This document shows, piece by piece, positions 53,258 to 63,300 of a DNA stretch of 64,000 bases (position 1 is the first letter of the stretch; the number at the start of each line of letters is the position of its first letter). A program made the position numbers and the translations under genes. The DNA is from CAYRFQ01 sp964423615 (GTDB taxonomy: Bacteria > Planctomycetota > Planctomycetia > Gemmatales > Gemmataceae), in NCBI GenBank assembly GCA_964423615.1, contig CAYRFQ010000005.1:1-64000 (forward strand), in the 5' to 3' direction. The notes beneath the pieces were generated by a model. The model saw only the letters and a list, made by a program, of their open reading frames with translations, was not told the DNA's origin and made no database searches.

Positions 53258-56200
53258 ATGGGTATTTTCCAATCTCTCTCCTCGCTAGCCTTGCGTTCGG
53301 TGGTGGAAGGAGCGTCTCACAGCATCAACCTGTCGATGGGAGAGGCGGCAGTTGAAACCGTAGTTGGATTCTTGGCCAATCACTTCATCGATCACAGCCA
53401 AAGCCTGAACCGGGCGATGCAGAACGCCTCGGGCAATGCATGGAAAGCACTCGAGATTGCCTTGGCCGGGGAATCGTTGATGAGTTGGTTTCACAGTTCC
53501 GACAACAAGGCATTTCGGGAACAAGTCCGCACCTTCTTGAACGCCACACCATTATCCGAGTTGCCGAATACCAAAGGGGATTTTCGCCAACTCTGCCTGG
53601 CCGAATTGCGCGCTGCTCGCAAGAAGGGGTTGTTGGACGAACCCCTCGACCCGCACAAACTCGCCCGCGAAGTTGGGCAATTCGCACGATTCGATGACCA
53701 CGAAAAAATGCTTCGGGCGGAATGGTATGCCATAGACCAAATGGCCAGCCAGTTCCACAACGGCAATTATCCAAACCTGGCTCACCTTGTACGAATGAAG
53801 GTCGGTGAGACTAACACAACCGATTCTTCCGATGAGTCCCAAGGGCCACCAAAGGCAAGCGAACAGTCGCTCTTGATCGTGGCCGTGCGCTTTTTCTTCC
53901 GAAGAGAAGTTGAACTCGATCGCCAACTTTATCAAGGTCTTTCGTGGGCCAAACTCGAACTCATCCAAACGACCCACGACCATGCTTTCGTCGGGCTCCA
54001 CCAAGCCCTCGCGTCGAACCGAGAACACCTCGAATTGATGCTCGTATCGGTCGAAGGCGTGGCGACAGAAACCCGTGATGCCGTCTTGAGTTTGCACCAA
54101 CGAGTGGCCAAGTTGACAGAACAGCTCGACGTGATGAACCGAGCCATCCAGCCGAAAGACAGCCTGTCGATCACGGGCGAACACGAACGACAGCTCGTCA
54201 AGCAACTCATAGCCCAATATCGAGCACTTCCGGAACAACAGCGAACCCAGCTCCCATCCTTGCTCAATTCGATCGGCAAGCTCGAGGTCGCCACTGGTGC
54301 ATTTCAGCATGCCCAGGAGGACTTCGCCACAGTCGCGACCCTCACCACCACTTCCGATGAGAAGGCTGAAGCCCAATTCAATTTATATCGGGCGGCCCTT
54401 GAGCAAGGTGATTTCGAGGCGGCGCTCGAAGCCATCCAGACAGCGGTCACGCTGGACCCACACAAGTATCAACCCTTTCCGTTCAAAAAATACCAAGCCG
54501 AACGCATTCTCGGGGCTGGGGGATTCGGGGTAGCCTTTCTTTGTCGAAACCGCCTTTCGCAAAGTCGTTTGGTCGTGAAGGCGTTACAAACCGACACACT
54601 CGACCGGACCGTTCACGACGTCTTTCAGGAAGCTCATATTCTGGAGGAACTCGACCATCCAGGGGTCATTCGTTTGCGGGACTGCGACTACGCCGAAGAC
54701 GACGTCAAACGGCCGTATCTGGTGATGGACTACTTCGAAGGATCGAACCTTGAGGATTACGCTCGGCTGCACGGGACAATTCCCTTGCAGGAATTGCCGT
54801 CGCTTGTGCGTCAACTGGCCGAGGCTCTACAAGCAGCCCACTCGCGAAATATATTGCACCGGGATGTCAAACCAGGCAATGTGCTCGTCCGTCGGCGCTC
54901 GGACGGAACCTGGAAGATCAAGCTCATCGATTTCGGTCTTGCGCTAAAACAAAACGTGATCCACTCGACGGTGAGTACGGCCCAAGCACACAAATCGACC
55001 GTGGCCTACAGCATCACCGGGACAATCGACTACGCCGCTCCGGAACAACTTGGCAAACTCCCCGGCGTGCCGGTCGGTAAGTACACCGACGTGTATGGAC
55101 TTGCCAAGACGTGTTGTTACGCTCTGTTCGGGACGTCGGTCCCCCTACGAAAGCACTGGGCTCAACTTCCCGATGTGGCAGCGGACTTACTCGAACTATG
55201 CCTGTTGGAAAATCCTAAAGACCGCATCAAAGACATGTCGGAAGTTCTCACCTACGTCGACAGGATGCAAACAACCGGAGCAGCCAAGACCCCTCCCCCA
55301 ATCCCGCCAAAGTCTCCGAACCTTCCGGGGACAGCTGCGATAGCAACGCCGACACCACACGCAATTTCCGTCGGGGACACTGATGAGGTCGGCCCAGTTG
55401 CTGGCCTTGGCGGTGATAACGCCCACACCACTTCTGCAGGCACAACATCCAAAGAAGGTATCCGTCGAACCACTGAATGGTGGAAAGAAAACGACGGACA
55501 AGCTCTGCCACCTGGGTCGATCAAGCTCATCCACAAACTCGTTGGGCATCAAGGTGTCGTAGTCAGTGCTGTCTTTTCGCCCTCCGGAGATAAAATCTTG
55601 TCGGGAGGCGCAGACAAGACCCTGCGAGTTTGGGACGCACGGACCGGAAAGGAAATGTTCGTATTGAGTCGACACACTGAAGCTGTCCAAAAGGTAGCCT
55701 TTCTTCCGGGAGGACGATTGGCAGCGTCAGCCAGCACGGACAAATCGGTTCGGCTGTGGGATCTCGATCGTGCCGAAGAAGTAGCTTGTGCTCCCAGCAA
55801 GACGAATGGAACTTTGGCTTTCTCCCCCGATGGTCAATATGCGTTGACCGGTAACGTTCACGACCCAGATATTCGGTTGTGGGAAATCAAGACGGGTCGC
55901 GCTCTTGGTCGACTGAAAGGGCAAAGGGGGGCGGTTTTGTCGTTAGCGTTCTCCCCCAACGGACGACACGCTCTTTCCGGCAGCGCGGACGGAACCTTAC
56001 AGTTGTGGGACGTTCATTCGAAGAGGCAGCTTGCTGTGTTACGTGGTCACGCCGGACGAGTCCACTGCGTCACTTTTCTTCCCGACGGACGTAGGGGACT
56101 CAGTGCAAGCGCAGACCGGACGGTTCGTTTGTGGAACTTCGAAAACAAAGCGGAAGAACAGAAATTCGATGGCTTCCACGATGCTGTGTGGAGCGTCGCC

Positions 56201-56401
56201 GTCTCGTCCGACGGCTGGCTTGTCGCGTGTGACGATGCCCAGGGTTCGGTACGACTCTGGGAACTCGAAAGTGGAACTCCGTACCCGCCAATGCGGGCCC
56301 ACCGAGCCAAGGTCTTGTGCGTGAATTTCTCGCCCGATGGTAAACAACTCCTTTGTGCGAGTGAAGATGGAACGATTGCGGTTTGGTCTCTTGGAAACTG
56401 A
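53258..56401 (+). CDS. serine/threonine kinase with N-terminal helical domain, TPR and seven WD40 repeats
   Basis: 1047 aa. Residues 1-160 are a helical domain (WKALEIALAGESLMSWFHSS) I do not recognise. Residues about 305-400 contain TPR-like helices (LEVATGAFQHAQEDFATVAT, LYRAALEQGDFEAALEAIQT). The kinase domain covers about 405-690: GAGGFG at 419-424, HRDVKPGN with Asp536, DFGLAL and the APEQ motif (YAAPEQLG). WD40 blades 1-7 run from about residue 760 (LVGHQGVVVSAVFSPSGDKI) to the end. It has no membrane segment, so it is probably a cytosolic signalling scaffold. The gene downstream is a membrane protein, 15 bp away, then an SDR; co-transcription is likely. It phosphorylates unknown targets. 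Confidence 0.9.
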   Translation: MGIFQSLSSLALRSVVEGASHSINLSMGEAAVETVVGFLANHFIDHSQSLNRAMQNASGNAWKALEIALAGESLMSWFHSSDNKAFREQVRTFLNATPLSELPNTKGDFRQLCLAELRAARKKGLLDEPLDPHKLAREVGQFARFDDHEKMLRAEWYAIDQMASQFHNGNYPNLAHLVRMKVGETNTTDSSDESQGPPKASEQSLLIVAVRFFFRREVELDRQLYQGLSWAKLELIQTTHDHAFVGLHQALASNREHLELMLVSVEGVATETRDAVLSLHQRVAKLTEQLDVMNRAIQPKDSLSITGEHERQLVKQLIAQYRALPEQQRTQLPSLLNSIGKLEVATGAFQHAQEDFATVATLTTTSDEKAEAQFNLYRAALEQGDFEAALEAIQTAVTLDPHKYQPFPFKKYQAERILGAGGFGVAFLCRNRLSQSRLVVKALQTDTLDRTVHDVFQEAHILEELDHPGVIRLRDCDYAEDDVKRPYLVMDYFEGSNLEDYARLHGTIPLQELPSLVRQLAEALQAAHSRNILHRDVKPGNVLVRRRSDGTWKIKLIDFGLALKQNVIHSTVSTAQAHKSTVAYSITGTIDYAAPEQLGKLPGVPVGKYTDVYGLAKTCCYALFGTSVPLRKHWAQLPDVAADLLELCLLENPKDRIKDMSEVLTYVDRMQTTGAAKTPPPIPPKSPNLPGTAAIATPTPHAISVGDTDEVGPVAGLGGDNAHTTSAGTTSKEGIRRTTEWWKENDGQALPPGSIKLIHKLVGHQGVVVSAVFSPSGDKILSGGADKTLRVWDARTGKEMFVLSRHTEAVQKVAFLPGGRLAASASTDKSVRLWDLDRAEEVACAPSKTNGTLAFSPDGQYALTGNVHDPDIRLWEIKTGRALGRLKGQRGAVLSLAFSPNGRHALSGSADGTLQLWDVHSKRQLAVLRGHAGRVHCVTFLPDGRRGLSASADRTVRLWNFENKAEEQKFDGFHDAVWSVAVSSDGWLVACDDAQGSVRLWELESGTPYPPMRAHRAKVLCVNFSPDGKQLLCASEDGTIAVWSLGN

Positions 56402-56416
56402 TCGTGGACGCTCAAC

Positions 56417-57022
56417 ATGCTTGGAAAACACACTACGAAAGTGGAATCGGACAAACTTCCTCTGGAAACACTCGACGACGTTTGCGACGCGCTCGAATTG
56501 ATCGGCAAGTTCAAGGAGGCTGACGAGGATGAACTCAAAATCATCGGAAGTTGCAAGTTCGGCGCTCAAACCGTTCGGTTGACCGCCACGCTCACTCCTG
56601 ATGAAAACGGTACTCATCTCGTCATCAAGGGAAGTAGCGACGATATCTGGGGAGTCGCCGCCAAATCCGGTGTCCGTCGGCTCGTCGAAGCGATCCAAAA
56701 TATCGACAACGAGTTCTACAAACCAAGCGTTGAACTCACCGAGGAAGAACGCGCTAGTGGCTGGATGGCGTTTCCAATACTCGGCCTCTTGGTGTGTTTG
56801 GCGGCGGCGTATCACTACGCCAAGATTACGGAATACGAAGCAGGTCGCGGTTGGCTTTCGCTTTGGGGTCCTTTCGGAAACTTGTATGAAACTGGTGGTA
56901 AGTGGGCCGTCGTCGGAACCGAGTTGGCCATTGCAGGCGTCCTGTTTGTGTGTGGAATCGTGATGTTCGTCCTCTGGCGACGAGCATCCCAGAACGCCGA
57001 GACAGAGTCAGAAACGCAGTAA
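56417..57022 (+). CDS. membrane protein of unknown function
   Basis: 201 aa, 15 bp after the kinase gene. Residues 1-110 are soluble, with alternating beta and helix (DELKIIGSCKFGAQTVRLTA, GTHLVIKGSSDDIWGV). Two membrane helices follow, near residues 116-134 (WMAFPILGLLVCLAAAYHYA) and 170-190 (AIAGVLFVCGIVMFVLWRRA). Both ends are probably cytoplasmic. No family was recognised. Tight linkage suggests it is an anchor or target of the kinase. Confidence 0.75.
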   Translation: MLGKHTTKVESDKLPLETLDDVCDALELIGKFKEADEDELKIIGSCKFGAQTVRLTATLTPDENGTHLVIKGSSDDIWGVAAKSGVRRLVEAIQNIDNEFYKPSVELTEEERASGWMAFPILGLLVCLAAAYHYAKITEYEAGRGWLSLWGPFGNLYETGGKWAVVGTELAIAGVLFVCGIVMFVLWRRASQNAETESETQ

Positions 57023-57062
57023 ACTCGCAGAGTTTGCGCGTTGAGGAAGCAGGAAACTCACG

Positions 57063-57830
57063 ATGAAAATTCACGGCAATACATTCTTGGTCACGGGCGG
57101 AGCATCTGGACTCGGCGGCGCGTGCGTGCGGCTGTTGGCAAAGTTGGGTGGGAACGCCGTGATTGCCGACCTTAACGAGGATGCTGGCTCTCGTCTGGCA
57201 AGCGAACTTGGTGACCGCGTCCACTTCGTCAAAACAGACGTCACAAACGAAGACGATGTCAAACATGCTGTCGGTGCGTGTATTAAAAGGTTTGGTGGTC
57301 TGCACGGAAGTATCCATTGCGCCGGGATTGGTCACGCAGAACGTGTCGTCGGCAAGACCGGACCACATAGTTTGGAAGCGTTCACCAAAGTCATTTCGAT
57401 CAACTTAATTGGTACATTCAACGCCATACGTCTCGCGGGCGAGGCCATCAGCCAAGGGGAACCGAACGAAGCCGGCGAACGCGGAGTCATCGTCAACACG
57501 GCTTCAGTCGCTGCCTTTGATGGCCAGATTGGACAAGCCGCCTACTCCGCGTCCAAAGGAGGGATCGTGGGCATGACCTTGGCGATCGCAAGGGAATTCG
57601 CTCGGCACGGCATTCGTGTCATGACCATCGCGCCGGGCATCTTCAATACCCCGCTGATGGCCGGACTTCCCGAAGCAGCGAAGGAGTCGCTCGGCGCGCA
57701 AGTCCCATTTCCCCCGCGTTTAGGGGAACCGGAAGAGTTCGCCATGTTGGCCAGACACATAATCGAAAATCCAATGCTCAATGGCGAAGTTATTCGGCTC
57801 GACGGAGCCTTACGAATGGCACCCAAGTAA
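57063..57830 (+). CDS. short-chain dehydrogenase/reductase (HSD17B10/3-hydroxyacyl-CoA dehydrogenase-like)
   Basis: 255 aa, classical SDR length. Cofactor site TGGASGLGG (residues 12-20), Asp in TDVTNEDDV, catalytic Ser in NTASVAAFDG and YSASKGG (Tyr-xxx-Lys). The full-length match to the type 2 3-hydroxyacyl-CoA dehydrogenase subgroup includes HCAGIGHAERV. It would oxidise or reduce short acyl-CoA or steroid-like alcohols with NAD(H). It follows the membrane protein gene by 40 bp, so it may be the third gene of the kinase cluster, but a functional link is not evident. Confidence 0.85.
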   Translation: MKIHGNTFLVTGGASGLGGACVRLLAKLGGNAVIADLNEDAGSRLASELGDRVHFVKTDVTNEDDVKHAVGACIKRFGGLHGSIHCAGIGHAERVVGKTGPHSLEAFTKVISINLIGTFNAIRLAGEAISQGEPNEAGERGVIVNTASVAAFDGQIGQAAYSASKGGIVGMTLAIAREFARHGIRVMTIAPGIFNTPLMAGLPEAAKESLGAQVPFPPRLGEPEEFAMLARHIIENPMLNGEVIRLDGALRMAPK

Positions 57831-57987
57831 GCACCCTCTTCTAGATCGACCATTTGATGGGTGAAGGCCATCGACCGCATCCATCAATTTTCTTGGAAAA
57901 AAATTCTCGAATTTTCACTCCACGATCTCCTCGCAGCCACGACCCCTCGACTTTTCCACCAAAAACCGGTCAAAAAATGACAGAAAC

Positions 57988-58053
57988 CTGCGCTAAAACT
58001 GCACTAAACTTGTAGTAAACCTGCGCTAAACTTGTAGTAAACTTGCGCCTAAA
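57988..58053. repeat. six 10-12 bp tandem units ending in TAAA
   Basis: Units: CTGCGCTAAAA, CTGCACTAAA, CTTGTAGTAAA, CCTGCGCTAAA, CTTGTAGTAAA, CTTGCGCCTAAA. Two 22-bp superunits (CTTGTAGTAAA plus a CTGCGC-type unit) alternate. The near-helical period (11 bp) resembles iterons or a multi-site protein binding region. Confidence 0.65.
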
Positions 58054-58391
58054 TTGCACCTTTTTGACACCCCTCATTTTCCGTATATCTTTACACATCA
58101 TGTGTTTGTGGAAAACGACCCTCGAAAAACAGCCATTTTGGCGCTTTTTCGAGTTCTCCAGCAGCTCTTGCGCGCATCTCCTCATAATACAATAGGATTG
58201 GACGACGTGTCATTTTCACAAAAATCGCGAAATCGCAAAAAATATCTTGCTCTGAAACTGGAATTGGATTCGAGCTCAGAGTTTTCTACTCGGATCTCTG
58301 TAAATGGTTATGAAAACGCATCAGGGTCTTATCCAACCCATCTTTGGAAAACACGTTTGTACAGAAGCGTGTGACCAGGAGCTTGCCAGTC

Positions 58392-58432
58392 GTTTTGGAC
58401 GACCTGTCGGAGCCAAACCGACCAGAAAACAC
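58392..58432. repeat. inverted copy of the ruvA-leader repeat
   Basis: Reads GACCTGTCGGAGCCAAACCG on the plus strand and matches, in reverse complement, the repeat at 50991-51082 over about 40 bp, with a few mismatches. Confidence 0.7.
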
Positions 58433-58536
58433 AATGGTTCAGACGACGTCCTGTTCCCTGTTCGTATTCGTTTGGTAATCGACCTTGTTGACGCGTCGGT
58501 TAGAATCCGCAGGATTTCATTCTTTGGAGAACTACC

Positions 58537-58878
58537 ATGCCCAGACCAAAACAATCATTCGAGAAAAAGGCTAAACACTGGCGTGATGTGTTTCGACAAT
58601 TTGAGCAAGCCAACCAATCCATTCGTCAATTCTGCATTGAGCGTGGCATTCACGAGGCCAGCTTCTACAAGTGGCGAAAAACCCTCAAACGGCATGACTC
58701 CTACTCCTCGCCTCCTCCCTTTGTACCAATTCGAGTTCAACCTCAAGTTGAGAAGCCAGGGGATACCTCCGTGTTTGAACTTGTCATGCCCGACGGCTCC
58801 ACCATTCGTGTCCCCGTTGACTTCGATGCCGACGGTTTGAGAAGACTGTTGGCGTTATTGCAGGAGTCGTCATGTTGA
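58537..58878 (+). CDS. tnpA: IS66 TnpA accessory protein
   Basis: 113 aa. The N-terminal helix-turn-helix reads FEQANQSIRQFCIERGIHEA then SFYKWRKTL, the IS66 TnpA pattern; the C-terminal half is the short beta region ending in FDADGLRRLLALLQ. A GGAG lies eight bases upstream of the ATG at 58537. Its stop overlaps the start of the next gene (ATGTTGA). Confidence 0.88.
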   Translation: MPRPKQSFEKKAKHWRDVFRQFEQANQSIRQFCIERGIHEASFYKWRKTLKRHDSYSSPPPFVPIRVQPQVEKPGDTSVFELVMPDGSTIRVPVDFDADGLRRLLALLQESSC

Positions 58879-59246
58879 CCATCCCAGTGTCCGTGCGGAT
58901 TTTCCTGTACACCGAACCCACCGACATGCGGAAAAGTTTCGATGCACTCGCAAACCTCATCACCGAGCATTTGGGGCAAGACCCACTCTCGGGCCATTTG
59001 TTCGTGTTCATCAATCGACGCCGGGACCGCTTGAAGCTATTGTATTTTGAACGGGGCGGGTATGCTCTTTGGTACAAGCGTTTGGAGGAAGGATCGTTTC
59101 AATCCCTCACATCCGCCAGTGAGCAAACCTCCAACAATGGGGTGGAGATCACCGCTGCCGATTTCTCGATGTTGCTCGAAGGCATTGATCTATCCAAGGC
59201 AAAACGTCGGAAGCGGTACACCAAACCGGAATCATCAAGCGCATAA
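58872..59246 (+). CDS. tnpB: IS66 TnpB (Orf2-like) protein
   Basis: 124 aa. It matches the IS66 Orf2 family over its length: YTEPTDMRKSFDALANLITE, LFVFINRRRDRLKLLYFERG and GYALWYKRLEEG. It begins at ATG 58872 inside the tnpA stop (7-bp overlap), the standard IS66 arrangement. It is needed for transposition together with TnpC. Confidence 0.9.
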   Translation: MLTIPVSVRIFLYTEPTDMRKSFDALANLITEHLGQDPLSGHLFVFINRRRDRLKLLYFERGGYALWYKRLEEGSFQSLTSASEQTSNNGVEITAADFSMLLEGIDLSKAKRRKRYTKPESSSA

Positions 59247-59307
59247 CAAATTTTCAAAAACCGCCTTTTTTGCGCTACTTCTGAGCGAGATTAGTGTTTC
59301 ACATGGT

Positions 59308-59819
59308 ATGGCAAACCAAACCCCAACACTCCCGGATGACCTGCAACTTTGCCACAACTTGATTAAAGAGTTGCACGAGACCGTCGACCAGTTGAAGCGA
59401 CGCAATGAGCAATTGGGTCATCGCCTTGGTTTGCTACTCAAACGAATGTACGGACGACGATCCGAAAAACTCAATTTCCATCCCGACGAGTTACTCCTGT
59501 TCGACGACTTACTCGATCCACCAGAATCTGACTCCGGTACAAGTGCTACAGAGGCCGAGACTTGGTGGAGAATGACATTCGACCCATCGCCCTGGGCAGG
59601 CGTAACTGGCTTTTTGCCGGCTCAGATCGAGGCGGTGAAACGGCCGCCGTGCTGTTCAGCACTGTTTCATCGGCCAAGCGAAACAACCGCAATGTGTTCG
59701 ATTATTTGAAAGATTTGATCGCGCAGATGTCTGGTGGTACGTCGAGTTCTCCGCTAGAAACTCTGCTGCCTGATCGATGGCAACCGTCACTTGTCGGCAC
59801 AACCGAAATGGCAAGTTAA
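59308..59819 (+). pseudogene. tnpC: IS66 TnpC transposase with large internal deletion
   Basis: The N-terminal 80-odd residues are present (LKRRNEQLGHRLGLLLKRMY, GRRSEKLNFHPDELLLFDDL), then at about 59560 the sequence jumps into the last part of the transposase, VENDIRPIALGRRNWLFAGS with SDRGGETAAVLFSTV, in a different frame. All of the catalytic DDE region between them is missing (about 1 kb). Non-functional. Confidence 0.85.
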
Positions 59820-60327
59820 AGAGGTAAACCGACAGCTGACCGCAAATTTCTTTGAAGAATGCAAGATCAGATTTTACCATCGAACTTGCAGTTGCTCGCT
59901 GCGGACGACCAGACCGATGCAGTTAATCGCACCTAACGGCAGCGGTCGATCCGACTGGTGACCATAGATGCAAGGTCCTCCACGCGGTCATCTCACCCGA
60001 CACGGAAACCATGAGTGATCTTCGTGACCGTCTGTCAACTTCGAGCGGCTAAACCAAAACGTCAGAAAACGGTTGGAGCTCGAGGATTTGATTGCTTTGT
60101 CAATTGGTAATTGTTTCCCTCAACGTGTCCGTTATTGGATTGCCGGTTGTTACCTTGAATGGAAGTGATTTCATTTGGTGGCTCCCTTTGAGCTGTCTTA
60201 TCTTCAATCCAATACTCCCAGGCGGGCGAGCAGTTGAAGCGAAACTGTCCAAGAGCTTGTTGGACAGTTTCCGTCGTTCGTCGCTAGAACTGTGGTAGGC
60301 TGCGGACATCGCAAGCTTTGCTTTACG
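59820..60327. other. spacer right of the IS66 remnant
   Basis: About 500 bp. It may hold the rest of the IS66 right end, but no terminal repeat could be identified. No gene was recognised. Confidence 0.4.
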
Positions 60328-63300
60328 TTACTTCTTTCGCTTCACCTTCTTCCCCTCGATAAGTTCCGTTGCTTCGGCGAGTGCTAACTCCGCAGTCAAT
60401 TGCGAGTACCAATCTGGTTGTGTTGGGGAAGGTGTGGATTGATCTTTTGCGGACTTCTTCGATTCATACTTTCCTGAATATATTTTGCGAGCTTCTTCGA
60501 GAGACTTGGCGGCTTCCTTTTTCTTTCCCAGTTTGTATTGAGCCATCGCCACGAACGCCTTGCCTATACATCTGTAAGAGACACGTAGTTTTTCGCAACT
60601 TGCATACTGCTCGGAGCGATATAGTGCCATCCAAAATGCTATCGGCTGCCTACTCGAACCACCTCTCCTTTTAAGATTCGGTACGAGTTGATCGTAGTTC
60701 GACAAACCATCGGCGATGCAACACATCTCGGCGAGCAACTTGAAGTCGGCTGAGGTGGGGTTAAGTTTTCGTGCCGTCAAGAATTTGATGTTCGCTTGCC
60801 TGCAGAGCTTTTTGTACTCCGCTAGGCTCTCCTTGTCGCCGTCGGTGCCCAATTTCGCGAGCACCAACCCTGCCTGGTGCCACCTGCGAAAGTCTTTCCC
60901 AAGCGTTTCATGTTGGGTTAACAGTACGAGGTCTGCTTTGGCCTTTTCCCATTTGCCCATCATGGCATAGGTATATCCACGGCCGAGAAGAGCCTGAGCA
61001 TTTTTAGGATTGATTTCGATCGCCTTGGTAAAACCCGCGATTGATTTGCTGTACTCACCCATTTGCCGGTAGAGCATCCCAAGCTCTTTATGTTGGTCAG
61101 ACTTTCCTTCGGGTGTCGACTCTAGCTCAAGCAATCGCTGGGTATACCACACTTGCTTTTTGCCTTGTTCCAATGTAAATTTCAACTGCCCTATCACGAC
61201 AATACCGGGTGACTCCCGCATGGCGTTGCACCATGTCATCAAAGTTTTCGCGTCTCCCGTTTTTCGCGCGGCTTCGAAGTCTGACCTGGCCGCTTTCCAG
61301 TCGCCAAGTTCCACGTTGACCCGCATCCTTTGGACATAACCCATCCAGCCTTTCGGATGCTTCCCGATCCACTCGTCCAAGAGTGGTTTGGCTTCTTTCC
61401 ACTGTTCCTTGGAGACCTTGATCAAGGCTTGCTCCTGGTTCCAGGTAAAACGCACGTTGGTGTGTTTCTCCAGAGTTGCTGCATTACGTTTCTGGAGGTG
61501 GTCTTGCAACGTTGTGGTATCCAGGGGCTTCACAGTTCCTTCTTCGGTGAGCCGTATGCCCGTGAGGGTTTGAAGTCGAGTGTTGAGTTGGTCGGAGTCA
61601 TCTGGCCATTTCGAATCGGTTCGCCATTGTTGAATCAAGTTGTTCGGGCTGCTTGTAACCACTATGTTGCCACTTGGATGGAACGCTGCGTCCACAATGG
61701 GCAATGTTGTCGCAATGGGAGGCCCAACCGGCCGATCATTCTCCAGGTCCCAGACTTGCAACCGACCAAGCTGATCGAGTGTTGCAACACGACTACCATC
61801 CGCACACCAGTAAAACCTTGGTCGACCTTTGTCCGTGAACTCAGGGCCGCCTGACCTTCCCCTTGCTGGGAGGCCCGACCTTCCTCCTACTGAGAGTAAT
61901 CTCAATTTCATGGCCGTTTCCTGATCGACTCGTTTGAGTCGGACTTTTTTGGTGGCGAGATTCCAGAAGAGGAACTTCGTGGAACTCAGGGACGCGAACA
62001 CCTCTCGTCCATTTGGGCTGAACTGAGCGGATGTCCCAGGCATGGGATAAGACACTATAACTTTCTGGGCTTTCAAGTCGTAGCAGAAAAGTCCACTGGG
62101 TAGGCCCGGAATCTTGGGTTTCCCTCTCAAACTTCCCCCTCCAATGCGTCCCCGACGGAAACCACCCCCTGGCTGAGGTGCTGACAGTTGGCAGAGGATG
62201 CGGGTCCCATCTTCGCTCAAGTCAAAAACTTCCGGGGCCCACCATCCCAGACCAATAAGCCCCTGGTGAGTTGGCAAGGCAGACTCTAAAATTAGCTTGC
62301 CGTTGTTTGTGTTCCAACAAAGGATTTTGTTCATCTCTGGGTTGTTGCCCCAGAAGTGTGTGGGTACAGGGAGAAGAGCAAGTGCTCCCCCGTTCGCGCT
62401 CACGACGATGCTTCTACGCGAGCGAAGGAACGCTTCGATTTGCCTACCGCGGCTTCCTAAGGAGCTTCCCGGGAGTTCTTCGGGGAGTGTGATCACAATA
62501 CTCTTCCCACGCCAGAAGCCTGTTCTGGAATCCCAGCGGGAGACGATGATTTTCCCCTTGGTGTCGTCGTGGAGCTGAATGATCGTTTTCCCATCTTTGG
62601 AATACCGGACCAACACGTTGGAAGTGACAGTTGGAATGACGGGATGCAGAAGGCGTGGTTTCGGGAGTTGCCACACACGCACATCGGTATCTGTGAGCAT
62701 GATCAGCCTCCGTTTTTTCGCGTCAAACTTCACCGAGCGAAGCAATTCAGGCACAGGTAACGGTGGAGTTACTGGTTTCCCGGTTTTGGCATCCCACAGG
62801 CGAACAAGATTCCTCGAAAATGGTCCATTTGATTCGGAAGCCCCTCTCAATTGTCCACCGCCAGAACCTGTTACGACCCTTTGCCGCATAGTGATGAGGT
62901 GAGCACCGTCTTTTGTGCTGATCAACTTCGACGTGCCTTGGGTACCTACAAAGGTAAACTCGTTGGTTTGAAACAAGGTTTTTTTGACTTTTCCTGACTT
63001 CAGATCATGCGCACACACCTTTCCTCGGACCCTGTCGATCGTAAACCCTTCGTGATTGTTCGCAGTGGCGAATTGAACCACCCATTGTGCCTGGCCGTTC
63101 CAAGTACTTCCAGCCATCTGACTGAAATCGATAAATGAGATTAATTTTCCGGACTTCACATCGTAACAATCGACGCCGCTCGAAGTCCTGCTACGCCCAC
63201 TTCTCCCGCGCAGCAGCTTTTCTCCGTCAGGGGTAAAGAGGGCCACGCGATTGGTTCTAGTCCAGGACCCAGGCGGGCTTTCCAAAGACACTTCTTTGCG

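Larger units (their letters stand above)
57831..58536. other. repeat-rich spacer between the SDR gene and the IS66 remnant
   Basis: About 700 bp. It contains the 11-bp tandem array at 57988-58053 and an inverted copy of the ruvA-leader repeat at 58392-58432 (noted separately). No gene was recognised. The left boundary of the IS66 element could not be placed. Confidence 0.55.
58537..59819 (+). mobile_element. IS66-family insertion sequence, decayed
   Basis: It carries the standard IS66 set in order: tnpA, tnpB, tnpC, with overlapping tnpA and tnpB. tnpC is broken by an internal deletion, so the element cannot transpose by itself. The terminal inverted repeats could not be recognised, so the given limits are the coding limits. 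Confidence 0.85.

Noticed and set aside
53552..54376. 274-codon open frame on the minus strand
   Set aside because: Antisense to the kinase-WD40 gene; composition follows from the opposite strand.
56039..56815. 258-codon open frame on the minus strand
   Set aside because: Antisense to the WD40 end of the kinase and to the next membrane protein gene.
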